Origin: Allobrachymonas sp. | GTDB taxonomy: Bacteria; Pseudomonadota; Gammaproteobacteria; Burkholderiales; Burkholderiaceae_C | DNA length: 11,191 nt | Reading direction: 5' to 3' | Assembly: GCA_012036375.1 (NCBI GenBank) | Contig: JAAUOI010000074.1 | Coordinates: 1-11,191, forward strand | Part shown: positions 1 through 8,496 of the stretch, piece by piece | Layout of the letters: each line of letters begins with the position of its first letter | Position numbering within the stretch: the stretch's first letter is position 1 | Notes under the pieces: generated by a model | Seen by the model: only the letters and a program-made list of their open reading frames with translations | Databases searched by the model: none | What the model was told of the DNA's origin: nothing | Made by a program: the position numbers and the translations under genes

Positions 1-1310
1 CGAGCGATTGCGCTCGCCACCCGAGAGCGTTCGCACCGGCGCATTGGCGCGCGCGGGGGAAAACAGGAAATCGGCCAGGTAGCTCTTGACGTGGGTGCGC
101 TTGGCGCCAATCTCGATCCACTCGCTGCCGGGGCTGATGAAATCTTCGAGCGTGGCTTCTAAATTCAGCGCATCGCGCATTTGGTCAAAGTAAGCGATTT
201 GCATGTTGGAGCCTTGCTTGACCTTGCCGCTGTCGGCTGCAAGTTCGCCCAAAATCATTTTGAGCAGCGTGGTTTTGCCAGCGCCGTTGGGCCCCAGGAG
301 GGCGACTTTATCGCCGCGCATGATGGTGGTGGTGAAGTTTTTCACGAGCACTTTTTCACCATAGGCTTTGCATGCATCTTCTAATTCGGCAACCAGCTTG
401 CCACTGCGCTCACCCGTATCTAATCCAGCTTCACGCGACCTTGTACATTGCGCCGCGCCGCATGCGCGCTGCGCAATTCTTCCAGCCGTGTGATACGAGC
501 CGTGGCACGCGTACGCCGCGCTTTGACGCCTTGGCGTATCCAAATTTCTTCTTGTGCGAGCACTTTGTCAAACTTCGCATTCATCACCTCTTCCATCGCC
601 AGTTGATCGGCTTTTTGCGTCACATAGGCTTCAAAATTGCCGGGATAGCTGCGCAAAATGCCGCGATCCAGCTCGACGATGCGCGTACACACGGCATCCA
701 AAAACGCACGATCATGGCTGATGGTGACCACCGCGCCTTGAAAATCACACAGCAGCTCTTGCAGCCAAATGATGCTGCTCAGATCCAAATGGTTGGTCGG
801 CTCATCGAGCAGCAACACCTCAGGCCGCGCAACCAATGCTTGCGCCAGCGCCACACGCTTTTTCATGCCGCCGGAGAGCTTGGAGATGAGCGTCTCGGGG
901 TTGAGGGAGAGCCGCTCGATCGTCTCGCCTACGCGCTGTTCCCAGTTCCAGCCGTCCAAATGCTCAATCTCCGCTTGCAGCGCATCTAAATCGCCTTCGC
1001 CCGAGCAATACTGATCAATCAGCTTTTTAGCCCGCGCCACGCCTGCTGTGACTGCTTCAAAAATCGTCGCATCGCCATCCAGGGGCGGCTCCTGCGCTAC
1101 ATAGACGATGCGCACGCCGCCCTGCACATTCAAATCACCATCGTCGGGCTTCTCAAGGCCAGCGATGATTTTGAGCATGGAGGATTTGCCTGTGCCGTTA
1201 CGGCCAATCAGGCCGACGCGCTCGCCCGTTTCAAGAGAAAAATCCGTGTGATCGAGGAGAGCCACATGCCCGAAAGCGAGCTGGGCGTTTTGGAGAGAAA
1301 TTAAAGCCAT
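1..1310 (-). CDS. uup: ABC-F family ATPase, Uup type (3' end outside window; one frame break)
   Basis: This is a soluble, duplicated ATPase of the ABC-F class. The family acts on ribosomes or nucleic acid and not in transport; Uup is linked to ribosome function and transposon excision. The first nucleotide-binding domain has Walker A GRNGTGKS (residues 36-43), signature LSGGMKKR (145-152) and Walker B LLLDEPTNHLD (166-176). A charged interdomain linker follows (about 245-290). The second domain has Walker A GPNGAGKTT (about 340-348) and reaches its signature LSGGERNR at the window edge. About 437 residues of a usual 620-640 are visible, so the C-terminal coiled-coil lies outside. The frame breaks at 422-423: after VKLD a TAG appears, but the next frame at once gives DTGERSGKLVAELED, typical Uup sequence. 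One extra A in that run restores it. The ATG at 1310 is preferred over the TTG at 1319 because TTGGAG lies just upstream. Domain calls are certain; Uup rather than another ABC-F is likely. Confidence 0.95.
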
Positions 1311-1374
1311 AGACTCCAATTGTCGTTTATGTGAAAAACAGGAATTTTGAACGCATCGGCGGTCGCAATCGCGC

Positions 1375-1380
1375 TATATT
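1375..1380 (+). promoter_or_regulatory. possible -10 element upstream of iorA
   Basis: TATATT lies about 33 bases before the iorA ATG and would place a transcript start near 1387. I see no good -35 at 16-18 bases; the nearest candidate, TTGAAC at 1347-1352, is 22 bases away. The region 1311-1412 must hold the promoters of both the divergent uup and iorA. Weak support from sequence alone. Confidence 0.28.
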
Positions 1381-1412
1381 GATGCGTGAACGAAATTTAG
1401 AGAGAAACAGTC

Positions 1413-1919
1413 ATGGAATTAACAATCAATGGAAAAACCCAGCAGTTAGATGATGCCAAGCTGGGCGAGGGCAATATGCCGCTTTTGTGGGTGCTGCGCG
1501 ATGTGATGAACATGACGGGCACGAAGTTTGGCTGCGGCGTGGCGGCTTGCGGGGCTTGCACGGTGCGGGTGGATGGTCAGGCGGTACGCTCTTGCGTGAC
1601 GCCTGTGTCTGCTGTTGTTGGCAAATCAGTGCAAACGATTGAAGGCTTGGGGGCTGACAAGCTGCACGCCGTTCAACAATCTTGGATTGCCGAACAAGTG
1701 CCGCAATGTGGTTATTGCCAAAGCGGGATGCTGATGGCTGCTGCTTCTTTGCTGGAGAGCACGCCTGAGCCGACCGATGCGCAGATTGATGCGGCGATGA
1801 GCAATATTTGCCGGTGTGGGACGTATCAAAGGGTACGCGCCGGAATTCACCGAGCAGCCAAAGCTTTGGCTGCGGGCGGTGACGGAGCTGCAAAAGCGCT
1901 CAAAGGAGTGCCAGCATGA
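1413..1919 (+). CDS. iorA: (2Fe-2S) subunit of isoquinoline 1-oxidoreductase-type molybdenum hydroxylase
   Basis: Small electron-transfer subunit (168 residues, normal length) of a xanthine oxidase-family enzyme. It carries electrons from the molybdenum site of the large subunit to an external acceptor. The N-terminal plant-type ferredoxin fold shows cysteines C41, C46, C49 and C61 (GCGVAACGACTV...C). The C-terminal helical domain holds the second cluster with CGYC (C99, C102) and ICRCGTY (C133, C135). Both motif sets are complete. AGAGAGAA sits just before the ATG. The stop overlaps the start of the next gene (ATGA, 1916-1919), so the two subunits are probably translationally coupled. Family members oxidise N-heterocycles or aldehydes; the substrate here cannot be told from sequence. 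No FAD-subunit gene is adjacent, which fits the two-subunit Ior arrangement over three-subunit CO dehydrogenase or xanthine dehydrogenase types. Confidence 0.94.
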   Translation: MELTINGKTQQLDDAKLGEGNMPLLWVLRDVMNMTGTKFGCGVAACGACTVRVDGQAVRSCVTPVSAVVGKSVQTIEGLGADKLHAVQQSWIAEQVPQCGYCQSGMLMAAASLLESTPEPTDAQIDAAMSNICRCGTYQRVRAGIHRAAKALAAGGDGAAKALKGVPA

Positions 1920-4178
1920 AGCGCCGCACACTTATTCTTTCAGGGCTGGGCGCAGCAACTGCGTTGGTCGTTGGCTGGGGCGTGTTGCCTGCGCGTTCGC
2001 GCATGGGTGCGGGTGAGTTGCTCAAACCCACGCAAGGCCAAATCGCACTGAATGGCTGGCTCAAAATTGCGCAGGATGGCTCGGTGATTTTGGCGATGCC
2101 GCGCAGCGAAATGGGACAAGGCGTGCATACCGCGCTGCCTATGCTGGTGGCCGAAGAGTTGGATTTGCCAGTGGATGCGGTGAAGATCGAACAAGCGGGC
2201 ATGGATTCGCTCTATGGCAATGTGGCGATGTTGTGGCGAGCTTGCCGTTTCATCCTAACCAAGACGGCAGCAATCTAGTGAAGACGGGTGAATGGATGAC
2301 GGGCAAGCTCGCGCGTGAGCTCGGCGTGATCGTGACGGGTGGCTCATCCAGCGTGGCCGATGCTTGGGGGCCAGTGCGTTTGGCAGCGGCGACTGTGCGG
2401 GCGCAGCTATCGGCGGCTGCTAGCGCCAAGCTCGGCATGCCTGCAGAGCAATTGCAGTTTGATGCGGGCAAGATTTCTGGCGGCGGCAAATCGATCAATT
2501 TTGCGGCGCTGGCTGCTGATGCGGCTTCGATCAAGCCTGCGCAAGTACAGGTCAAAGAGAGCAAGGCGTTTAAGTTGATTGGTAAGCCTGCTCAGCGCAC
2601 AGATATTCCTTCTAAAGTGAACGGTACGGCTCAGTTTGGTCTCGATGTGCGGCTGCCTGAGATGGTGTATGCGGCTGTGAAGCTCTGCCCGATGCTGGGC
2701 GGCTCGGCAGGCAGCTTTGACAGCAGTGCAGCATTAAAAATTAAAGGCGTGGAGCGCGTGGTGCAATTGCCGCCTTTGGGAGGCGGTACAGCGGGCTTGG
2801 CTGTGATTGGGCAAACCACTTGGCATGCTCGGCAAGGCGCGGCGGCGCTGGATGTGCAGTGGCAGCAGCGGCCGACAGGTGCGCTCGATTCCGTGACGAT
2901 TGAGGCTGAACTAAAAGCTGTTGCAATCGCGGGCGGTGGCTTCGCATTTCACAGCCGGGGCGATGCGGATGCAGCGGAGAAAACAGCCGTTCGTACGGTT
3001 GAGGCCTTGTATGACGCACCCTACATGGCGCATGCGACCTTAGAGCCAATGAACTGCACTGCCCAGTTAAAGAAGGCAAGCTCACGATTTGGGCGCCCAC
3101 ACAGGTGCCGCAAATGGCGCGGGATGCGGCGGCGAAAGTGGCGGGCATTGATAAAGACAATGTGACGGTGAATGTGACCTTGCTCGGCGGCGGATTTGGG
3201 CGCAGGCTAGAGGTGGACTTCATTGCGCAAGCGGTGGAGGTGGCGAAATTCACCGCCGGCCGCCCAGTGCAGCTGGTGTATTCCCGCGAAGAGGATATGA
3301 CGCACGATGTCTATCGCCCGGCGCATGCGGCTTTGCTTCGCGGGGCTGTGGATGCGAATGGCCGCATCAGCAGCTTGCGCATCCAAAGCGCAGGCGATGC
3401 GATCACGCCGCGCTGGTTTGAGCGGGCTTTGCCGCTGCTTGCTGGCCCAGTCGATGCTCCTGATAAGACGACGGCTGAAGGCTTGTTTGATTTGCCTTAT
3501 GACTTTGCCAATCAACACATGAGCCACAGCGCCACCAAGATGGGCGTGCCCGTGGGCTTTTGGCGTAGCGTGGGGCATTCGCACAATGCGTTTTTCTCCG
3601 AAGGCTTTATCGATGAGCTGGCTCATGCGACGCAAACCGATCCTTATGCGTTTCGCAAGCAGCACCTGACGGGCGAGCATGCGATGCGGCATTTGGCGGT
3701 GCTCGAATTAGCTGCCGCCAAAGCAGGTTGGGGCAGTAAATTGCCCGAAGGCCACGCGCGTGGCATCGCGCTGCATGAGTCGTTCAACTCGGTGGTGGCG
3801 CAGGTGGTGCAAGTGTCAATGGAAAATGGCACGCCGCGTGTTCACAAAGTGGTCTGCGCAGTGGATTGCGGTCAGGTGGTCAACCCTGGGATCGTGGCGC
3901 AGCAAATCGAAAGCTCGGTGGTGTATGCCTTGAGTGCGGCGCTGTGGGGCAAGATTGACATCAAAGATGGCGCGGTCGTGCAGCAAAACTATCCGCAATA
4001 CCGCATGCTCAAATTGGCCGAGATGCCGCTGGTTGAGACACACATCGTTCCTAGCACTCGCACGCCCACCGGCATCGGCGAGCCCGCCGTGCCGCCGCTG
4101 GCTCCTGCGCTGGCTGGAGCGATGTTTGCGCTGACTGGCAAGCGCGTGCGGAGTTTGCCGATGTTGGCGCTGGCGTGA
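1916..4178 (+). CDS. iorB: molybdopterin-binding large subunit of isoquinoline 1-oxidoreductase-type enzyme (two frame breaks)
   Basis: Catalytic subunit carrying the molybdenum-pterin cofactor, partner of the preceding iron-sulfur protein. Three overlapping frames (1916-2278, 2233-3165, 3105-4178) together give one continuous family member of about 754 residues, within the usual range. The N-terminus MKRRTLILSG plus a hydrophobic stretch resembles a weak twin-arginine signal, so export to the periplasm is likely (inference). Visible landmarks after correction are NGWLKIAQDG, SEMGQGVHTALP, GGGFGRRLEVDF (about 425-436, cofactor contact) and GIGEPAVPPLAPALA, whose Glu (about 723) matches the catalytic glutamate of the family. 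Breaks: at 2233, TTG-TGG should probably read TTG-GTGG (AML/VASLPF joins); at 3069-3071 an A is missing, after which EGKLTIWAPTQVPQMA continues. Both are one-base homopolymer losses, so I treat the gene as probably intact in the organism. No cofactor-maturation gene (XdhC/MocA type) lies next to it. Confidence 0.93.
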
Positions 4179-4200
4179 TGGTTTGATTCGTGGTTTGAGA

Positions 4201-4206
4201 TACAAT
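4201..4206 (+). promoter_or_regulatory. possible -10 element upstream of the DUF433/DUF5615/lnt gene set
   Basis: TACAAT matches the sigma-70 -10 consensus at five of six positions and lies 18 bases before the DUF433 ATG, in the only gap (4179-4223) between iorB and this gene set. No matching -35 is visible at normal spacing, and the resulting leader would be only about 11 bases. GAAGA directly abuts the ATG. If real, it may drive lnt too, because the next two junctions overlap. Confidence 0.27.
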
Positions 4207-4223
4207 CGTTTTAAATCTGAAGA

Positions 4224-4451
4224 ATGAATCAGCTTGATCGAATCACCCAAAATCCTGCCGTCATGGGCGGTAAACCTTGTCTGCGTGGCATGCGTGTGAC
4301 GGTTGGCATGGTTCTCGGGCAAATCGCGTCGGGGCAAACGATGGAGCAGGTGCTGGTTGACTACCCTTATCTTGAGCGGGAAGACATTGTGCAAGCTTTG
4401 CGCTATGCAGCTTGGAGATCAGAAGAGCGCGAATTTGCTCTGGCCGCATGA
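4224..4451 (+). CDS. DUF433 domain protein, probable antitoxin
   Basis: A 75-residue DUF433 protein. The family is a small winged-helix-like DNA-binding domain, commonly found before a DUF5615 PIN-like gene and predicted to be the antitoxin of that pair. Visible family core: RITQNPAVMGGKPCLRG at residues 6-22, then RVTVGMVLGQIASGQTMEQVL and the helix ...DYPYLEREDIVQALRYAA. Length is typical, and the start is fixed because the conserved core begins six residues in. The stop overlaps the ATG of the next gene (ATGA, 4448-4451), the usual antitoxin-first order. By analogy it would bind the partner and autorepress the operon. That is inference from the family; toxicity is not demonstrated for most such pairs. 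Confidence 0.9.
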   Translation: MNQLDRITQNPAVMGGKPCLRGMRVTVGMVLGQIASGQTMEQVLVDYPYLEREDIVQALRYAAWRSEEREFALAA

Positions 4452-4824
4452 AACTGCTTTTTGATATGAACCTCGCCCCAGCTTGGGTAGAGGTGGTCAA
4501 AGCGCAAGGCACACATATTGCGCAGCATTGGTCAAATGTTGGCTTGCCTACCGCTCCAGACACTGAACTCATGCGCTATGCGCGTGAGCATGCTTGGATT
4601 GTGATCACCAGCGATTTAGACTTTGGTGCGATTTTGGCCGCTACCCATGCGCAATCGCCCAGCGTGGTGCAGTTACGAGCAGACGATGTTCGTCAGCAAG
4701 TGATTGCCAATTCCGTTCTACGCGCTATTGAGCAGTTTGAAGCTAAGTTGCTCTCCGGCGCGTTGCTGACCGTAGAGCCCGAGCGAGCAAGGGTCAGACT
4801 CTTGCCATTGCTAGTCGGTCATGA
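4448..4824 (+). CDS. DUF5615 PIN-like protein, probable toxin partner (C-terminal frame break inferred)
   Basis: Predicted PIN-fold nuclease-like protein of the DUF5615 family. Its acidic residues would bind metal: D6 in LLFDMNLAP, D38 in PDTEL, and D56 and D58 in TSDLDFG. The conserved HWSNVGL element precedes the central Asp. The upstream ATG at 4412 would add 12 residues and run through the antitoxin gene, so the ATG at 4448 (ATGA overlap) is chosen. The family normally ends soon after the RVRLLPL element (residues 115-121). Read literally, the frame runs on to 5158, but everything past 4821 is out-of-frame lnt. Restoring one G at 4810 gives RLLPLASRS and a TGA at 4822-4824 that overlaps the lnt ATG. 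I therefore place the end at 4824 with a probable one-base loss. The fold is confident; the exact C-terminus and toxin role are inferred. Confidence 0.82.
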
Positions 4825-6418
4825 TCGCAAACTCAGTTCGCTTTGGATGCATGGCATTGCTGGCGGGCTATGGGCAAGCTGTGTCGATTGCTGCGCCTTG
4901 GAATGGGCAACCGCTGTGGTGGCTACAGATGCTGTCGCTGGCGGCTTTGGTGTTGCTGTTGGATCGGGCTGCATCGGCCAAACAAGCGGCTGTGCTCGGC
5001 TGGTTGTTTGCCGCGAGTTGGCTCTGCGGCACGGTATGGTGGCTCTTTATCAGCATGCATGTGTATGGCGGGCTGGCTGCGCCGCTGGCGGCATTGGCAG
5101 TGTTTGCGCTGTGTGGCTTCCTAGCGCTGTATTACGCGGCTGCGGGATACTTTTATAAGCGTTTTAGGCAAGTAGCCGGCACAAATCCTGCGTGGAGTGC
5201 TATTATTTTTGCAGCGGCATGGATGCTGGCGGAATTGGCGCGGGACAGTTGGTTTACGGGGTTTCCGTGGGGCGCGGGGGGGTATGCGCATGTGGACGGG
5301 CCTTTTGCGGTTTTTGTTCCATGGATAGGGGTGTATGGCTTCAGTTTTCTGCTCACCTTCTTTAATTGTTGGATTATTCAATTGGCAGTCAAACCAAGGG
5401 AAGTCAATCCTAGTTTCTGGCAAGAGTCTATGGGTGTGAAGTTAATCATTGCAATTCCATTCTTGATCTTTATTTCAGTCAGTTATTTCAAACCCAACTA
5501 CGGCACTGAGAAATTTGCCATTTCTAATATCTCACTGCTCCAAGGCAACATCCCCCAAGGCGAGAAATTTGATCCCTCAACCGGCGTGAAAGCCTCTCTC
5601 GATTGGTACCAAGAGCAGCTGGGCAAAGCACAGCAACACTGGTCATCACGCCTGAAACCGCCATTCCTTTGCTACCCCGCCAACTCCCCGAAGGCTATTG
5701 GGAGGCAATTCAAAAGCGCTATGCCTCAGGCGATCAAGCCGCCCTCATCGGCATCCCGCTGGGAGATTTCGACAAGGGCTATACCAACTCAGTCCTAGGT
5801 CTCAAACCGAATCAATCCCAGCCTTATCAATACGACAAACACCATCTCGTGCCCTTTGGCGAATTCATCCCACCGTTGTTCAAATGGTTCACGCAGATGA
5901 TGAATATTCCTCTGGGGGATTTCAACCGGGGCGCTGTGGGGCAGGCGAGTTTTGAATGGGCGGGGCAGCGCTGGGCGCCGAATATTTGCTATGAAGACTT
6001 GTTTGGCGATGAGCTGGCGCGGCGCTTTGTGGATGAAATAACCGCGCCAACGGTGATGGTGAACGTGAGCAATATCGGCTGGTTTGGCAACTCAATTGCC
6101 ATCGATCAGCATTTGCACATCAGCCGCATGCGTGCGTTGGAATTGGGTCGCCCGATGGTGCGTTCTACCAATACAGGAGCGACCGTGATCATCAATCACC
6201 GAGGTGAAGTCACGCACAGCTTGCCGCGCCATACGCGCGGTGTGTTGGTGGGGCAGGTAGAGGGTAGACTGGAGGTCACGCCTTACGCTTGGTGGGCAGG
6301 GCGCTTTGGTTTATGGCCTTTATGGATATTGGGAATTGCTATACTTTCAATAGCATTCCGCGCAATCTATATGCCGGCTAAAGGCCAAAAAGGCTTTAAA
6401 ACTAACGAATCAAAGTAA
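4821..6418 (+). CDS. lnt: apolipoprotein N-acyltransferase (one frame break)
   Basis: Inner-membrane enzyme that adds the third acyl chain to the N-terminal cysteine of lipoproteins, the last maturation step before Lol sorting. The N-terminal part (to about 225) has several hydrophobic segments, including landmarks AELARDSWFTGFPW and GVYGFSFLLTFFNCW. The nitrilase-like periplasmic domain follows, starting at ISLLQGNIPQGEKF. The catalytic triad is visible after correction: E279 in VITPETAIP, K340 in YDKHHLVPFGEF and C390 in NICYEDLFG. A C-terminal membrane helix (FGLWPLWILGIAILSIAF) ends the protein. Corrected length is about 532 residues, normal for the family. The frame breaks at the A3 run 5625-5627: adding one A gives GKSTATLVITPETA, joining the halves. 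The start ATG overlaps the stop inferred for the preceding toxin-like gene. The usual proteobacterial neighbour corC is absent on the upstream side. Confidence 0.95.
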
Positions 6419-6435
6419 GAAGAGATAGATTGACT

Positions 6436-7599
6436 ATGGCACGCATTGTTATCATGGAAGATGAAGCCTCAACGCGCCGCTTGATCACTGGCGTGCTCAA
6501 AAAAGTGGGGCATGAGGTCAGTGATTTTGACAATGGCGCGGAAGGTTTACTCACCGTGCTCGCAGAGCTGCCAGACTTGGTGGTGAGCGATGTGGAGATG
6601 CCCAAGATCAACGGCTTTGAGGTGCTCAGCGATATTCGCAACGCACCCGAGACAGCGCATACACCTGTGATCCTGCTCACCTCGCGCAGCAGCCAAGAAG
6701 ACATTCGCCATGGCCTGGCTCAAGGTGCGAATGAATACCTCACCAAACCGTTTGACCCGACGACACTGCTGGCGGCTGTAGAGCGGCAATTGCTGGCGAA
6801 GCATCAAGGTGGCGCGAGCGATGAGGCTGACAGTGCCTTTGAGGCCACGCGGCCTGCGGACTTGGTTTTTCCTAGCTTGGGTGCACCGCAAACACCTGAT
6901 TTGCAGTTGGTCGCGATGGCTCATCAGGAAGAACCTGAGCCAATAGCTAGCCGTCATCTGGGGCAGGCTTGGGCGGTGAGCATGCAGGTGCATGATGAAC
7001 AGCTGCTGCGCGATGCCTTGGGTGCCAAGCTCTGGCGCTCTGTGCTGAGGCAATTATTTTTACCGGTGAGTAAAGATATAGCTTTGCGCCGCGCAGACTT
7101 TTTGGATTTGAGCGAAAGTCGCTTGGTGCTGTTTTTTTTACATCAAGACCATGCCGCAGATTCAGGCCAAGTGCCCAGTCATGTGCGGGCGGCGCAAGCA
7201 GTGCAAGCCATGCTCAGAGCGGGCGTGCAGGCCAAGGCTTGGTTGGCGCACAACTTGCCGGATCAACCGGCTGGGCAGGTGCCGATGTTGCGGTTATTTA
7301 CGAGTCTGCACAAAGGGCCGATAGATGTGATACGCGTGCCGCTGGATTTCGGTGGCGAACGCGATAAGGTGGTGGGGCCAACCGCGCAGTTCATGCATCA
7401 GCTGCGCGATGGCGAACCGCGCGTGATGTGGCGCGTGCTGGGCACGCAAGCGGCGGTTGCCGCTTCGTCCAATACCTACAAGCTCGGTGCCCAGATGGAC
7501 ATTAGTGTTGGTGCGCAAGAGGTGCGTGTTCATGCTCTGCAAGCCATGAATCCAGCGTTCAACGCTGGCGAAGCACTGGACGCTTCTGCGTGGATTTGA
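6436..7599 (+). CDS. orphan response-regulator receiver domain fused to a degenerate cyclase-like domain
   Basis: A 387-residue cytoplasmic protein. Residues 1-120 are a canonical receiver domain: acidic pair E8/D9 (IMEDEAS), phospho-acceptor D52 (VVSDVEMP), T82 (ILLTSRS) and K104 (YLTKPFD), so it should be phosphorylated. A variable Ala/Glu/Pro-containing linker spans about 120-175. Residues about 177-380 are not an HTH, GGDEF, EAL or kinase domain. By eye they follow the class III adenylate/guanylate cyclase pattern: RLVLFF, an Ala-rich helix AAQAVQAMLRAG, MLRLFTSLHKGPIDV, then DKVVGPTAQFMHQL and SNTYKLG. Catalytic positions look lost: the usual N and R of GdaVNLAARL are Q318 and Q322, and the metal-binding Asp residues are not recognisable. 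This assignment is inference. No histidine kinase is nearby. The TTG at 6430 is an alternative start that sits closer to AAGAAGAG; I prefer the ATG. The frame stays open through a T8 run at 7132-7139. Confidence 0.88.
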   Translation: MARIVIMEDEASTRRLITGVLKKVGHEVSDFDNGAEGLLTVLAELPDLVVSDVEMPKINGFEVLSDIRNAPETAHTPVILLTSRSSQEDIRHGLAQGANEYLTKPFDPTTLLAAVERQLLAKHQGGASDEADSAFEATRPADLVFPSLGAPQTPDLQLVAMAHQEEPEPIASRHLGQAWAVSMQVHDEQLLRDALGAKLWRSVLRQLFLPVSKDIALRRADFLDLSESRLVLFFLHQDHAADSGQVPSHVRAAQAVQAMLRAGVQAKAWLAHNLPDQPAGQVPMLRLFTSLHKGPIDVIRVPLDFGGERDKVVGPTAQFMHQLRDGEPRVMWRVLGTQAAVAASSNTYKLGAQMDISVGAQEVRVHALQAMNPAFNAGEALDASAWI

Positions 7600-7607
7600 A
7601 GCCTTCT

Positions 7608-7631
7608 GCCGCCCAGACTCTTGGGCGCGGC
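7608..7631. terminator. imperfect hairpin between convergent genes
   Basis: GCC-GCCCA pairs with TGGGC-GGC around a six-base loop, with a two-base bulge at 7627-7628. It lies in the 42-base gap between the receiver gene and fabI, which converge. It lacks a clear U-tract on either strand, so a bidirectional terminator is only a possibility. Confidence 0.3.
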
Positions 7632-7641
7632 TTGCAAAGCT

Positions 7642-8438
7642 TCATACAGCAGGCTCTGCAATCCCGCCTACTACGTTAGAAAATCCGCCATCCACATAAG
7701 TGATTTCAGCGCTCACGCCAGCTGCCAAATCACTCAGTAAAAATGCCGCCACATTGCCCACATCCTCAATCGTGACGTTGCGGCGAATCGGAGAATTTTC
7801 TGCAACCACCGAGAGAATCTTGCCAAAGCCTTTGATGCCGCTGGCGGCCAAGGTTTTGATCGGGCCCGCGCTGATGCCATTGGCTCGCATGCCGCGATTT
7901 TTGCTGCCCAAGGATTCCGCCAAATAGCGCACGCTGGCTTCTAGCGATGCTTTGGCCAAGCCCATGGTGTTGTAGTTGGGCACAACCTTCTCTGCGCCGA
8001 GATAGCTTAAGGTGAGCACGGACGAGTTGTCGTTCAGCATGGGCAAGCAAGCCTTGGCCATCGCAGGAAAACTGTAGGCCGAAATATCATGCGCCACGCG
8101 ATAGGCTTCGCGCGAGAGGCCATCGAGGAAATCGCCCGCAATCGCCTCGCGCGGCGCAAAGCCAATCGCGTGTACGAAACCGTCAAACTGAGGCCATGTG
8201 GCGGATAAATCAGCAAACATCTTGGCGATCTGCTCATCCGAGCCTACATCGCAATCAAAGATCAGTTTGGAATCAAAATCCGCCGCGAATTCGGTGATGC
8301 GATCTTTGAAGCGCTCGCCCACGTAGGAGAACGCGAGTTCTGCGCCCTGCGCGTGGCAGGCTTTGGCAATGCCATACGCAATCGAGCGATTGGACAGTAC
8401 GCCCGTGATCAACAATTTTTGCCAGTGAGAAAACCCAT
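7642..8438 (-). CDS. fabI: enoyl-[acyl-carrier-protein] reductase (NADH), FabI (frame break near start)
   Basis: Cytoplasmic short-chain dehydrogenase that reduces trans-2-enoyl-ACP with NADH in the last step of each fatty-acid elongation cycle; the target of triclosan-type inhibitors. Visible landmarks are the nucleotide-binding loop GVLSNRSIAYG (13-23), CDV (63-65), AIGFAPRE (91-98), the active-site Y146 and Y156 with K163 (SYLGAEKVVPNYNTMGLAK), SAGPIKTLA, and a C-terminal YVDGGFSNVVG. The uncorrected open frame reaches back to 8568 with non-family sequence. One extra base in the T5 run at 8416-8420 gives a start at the ATG at 8438 and the standard N-terminus MGFLTGKKLLITG. With that start the Tyr/Lys residues fall on the same numbers as in E. 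coli FabI and the length becomes 265 residues (E. coli 262), strong support for the correction. Gly93, where resistance changes occur in E. coli, is unaltered. It is divergent from the lipoprotein gene and no clear promoter of its own was seen. Confidence 0.97.
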
Positions 8439-8496
8439 GAAGTACTTTCTTTGAAAACTCAAAAACCAAGATGCATGGATTTTGGCATAGCCGATG

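Noticed and set aside
372..989. Long plus-strand open frame (205 codons) opposite uup
   Set aside because: It is antisense to an unmistakable ABC-F protein and is rich in His, Arg and Gln with no family resemblance; a shadow of the real gene.
1311..1412. Searched for a small gene, RNA or riboswitch between uup and iorA
   Set aside because: Only 102 bases, with no hairpin, conserved element or open frame with a start signal; best read as divergent promoter space.
3816..4394. Minus-strand open frame of 192 codons across the iorB end and DUF433
   Set aside because: His/Arg-rich shadow covering two well-recognised plus-strand genes.
4448..5158. DUF5615 protein as a genuine 236-residue read-through product
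   Set aside because: The family ends near residue 121-125, and everything after 4821 in this frame is lnt read out of frame.
5600..5660. Programmed ribosomal frameshift in lnt
   Set aside because: There is no slippery heptamer plus downstream structure, the family is not known for recoding, and six other genes show the same kind of break.
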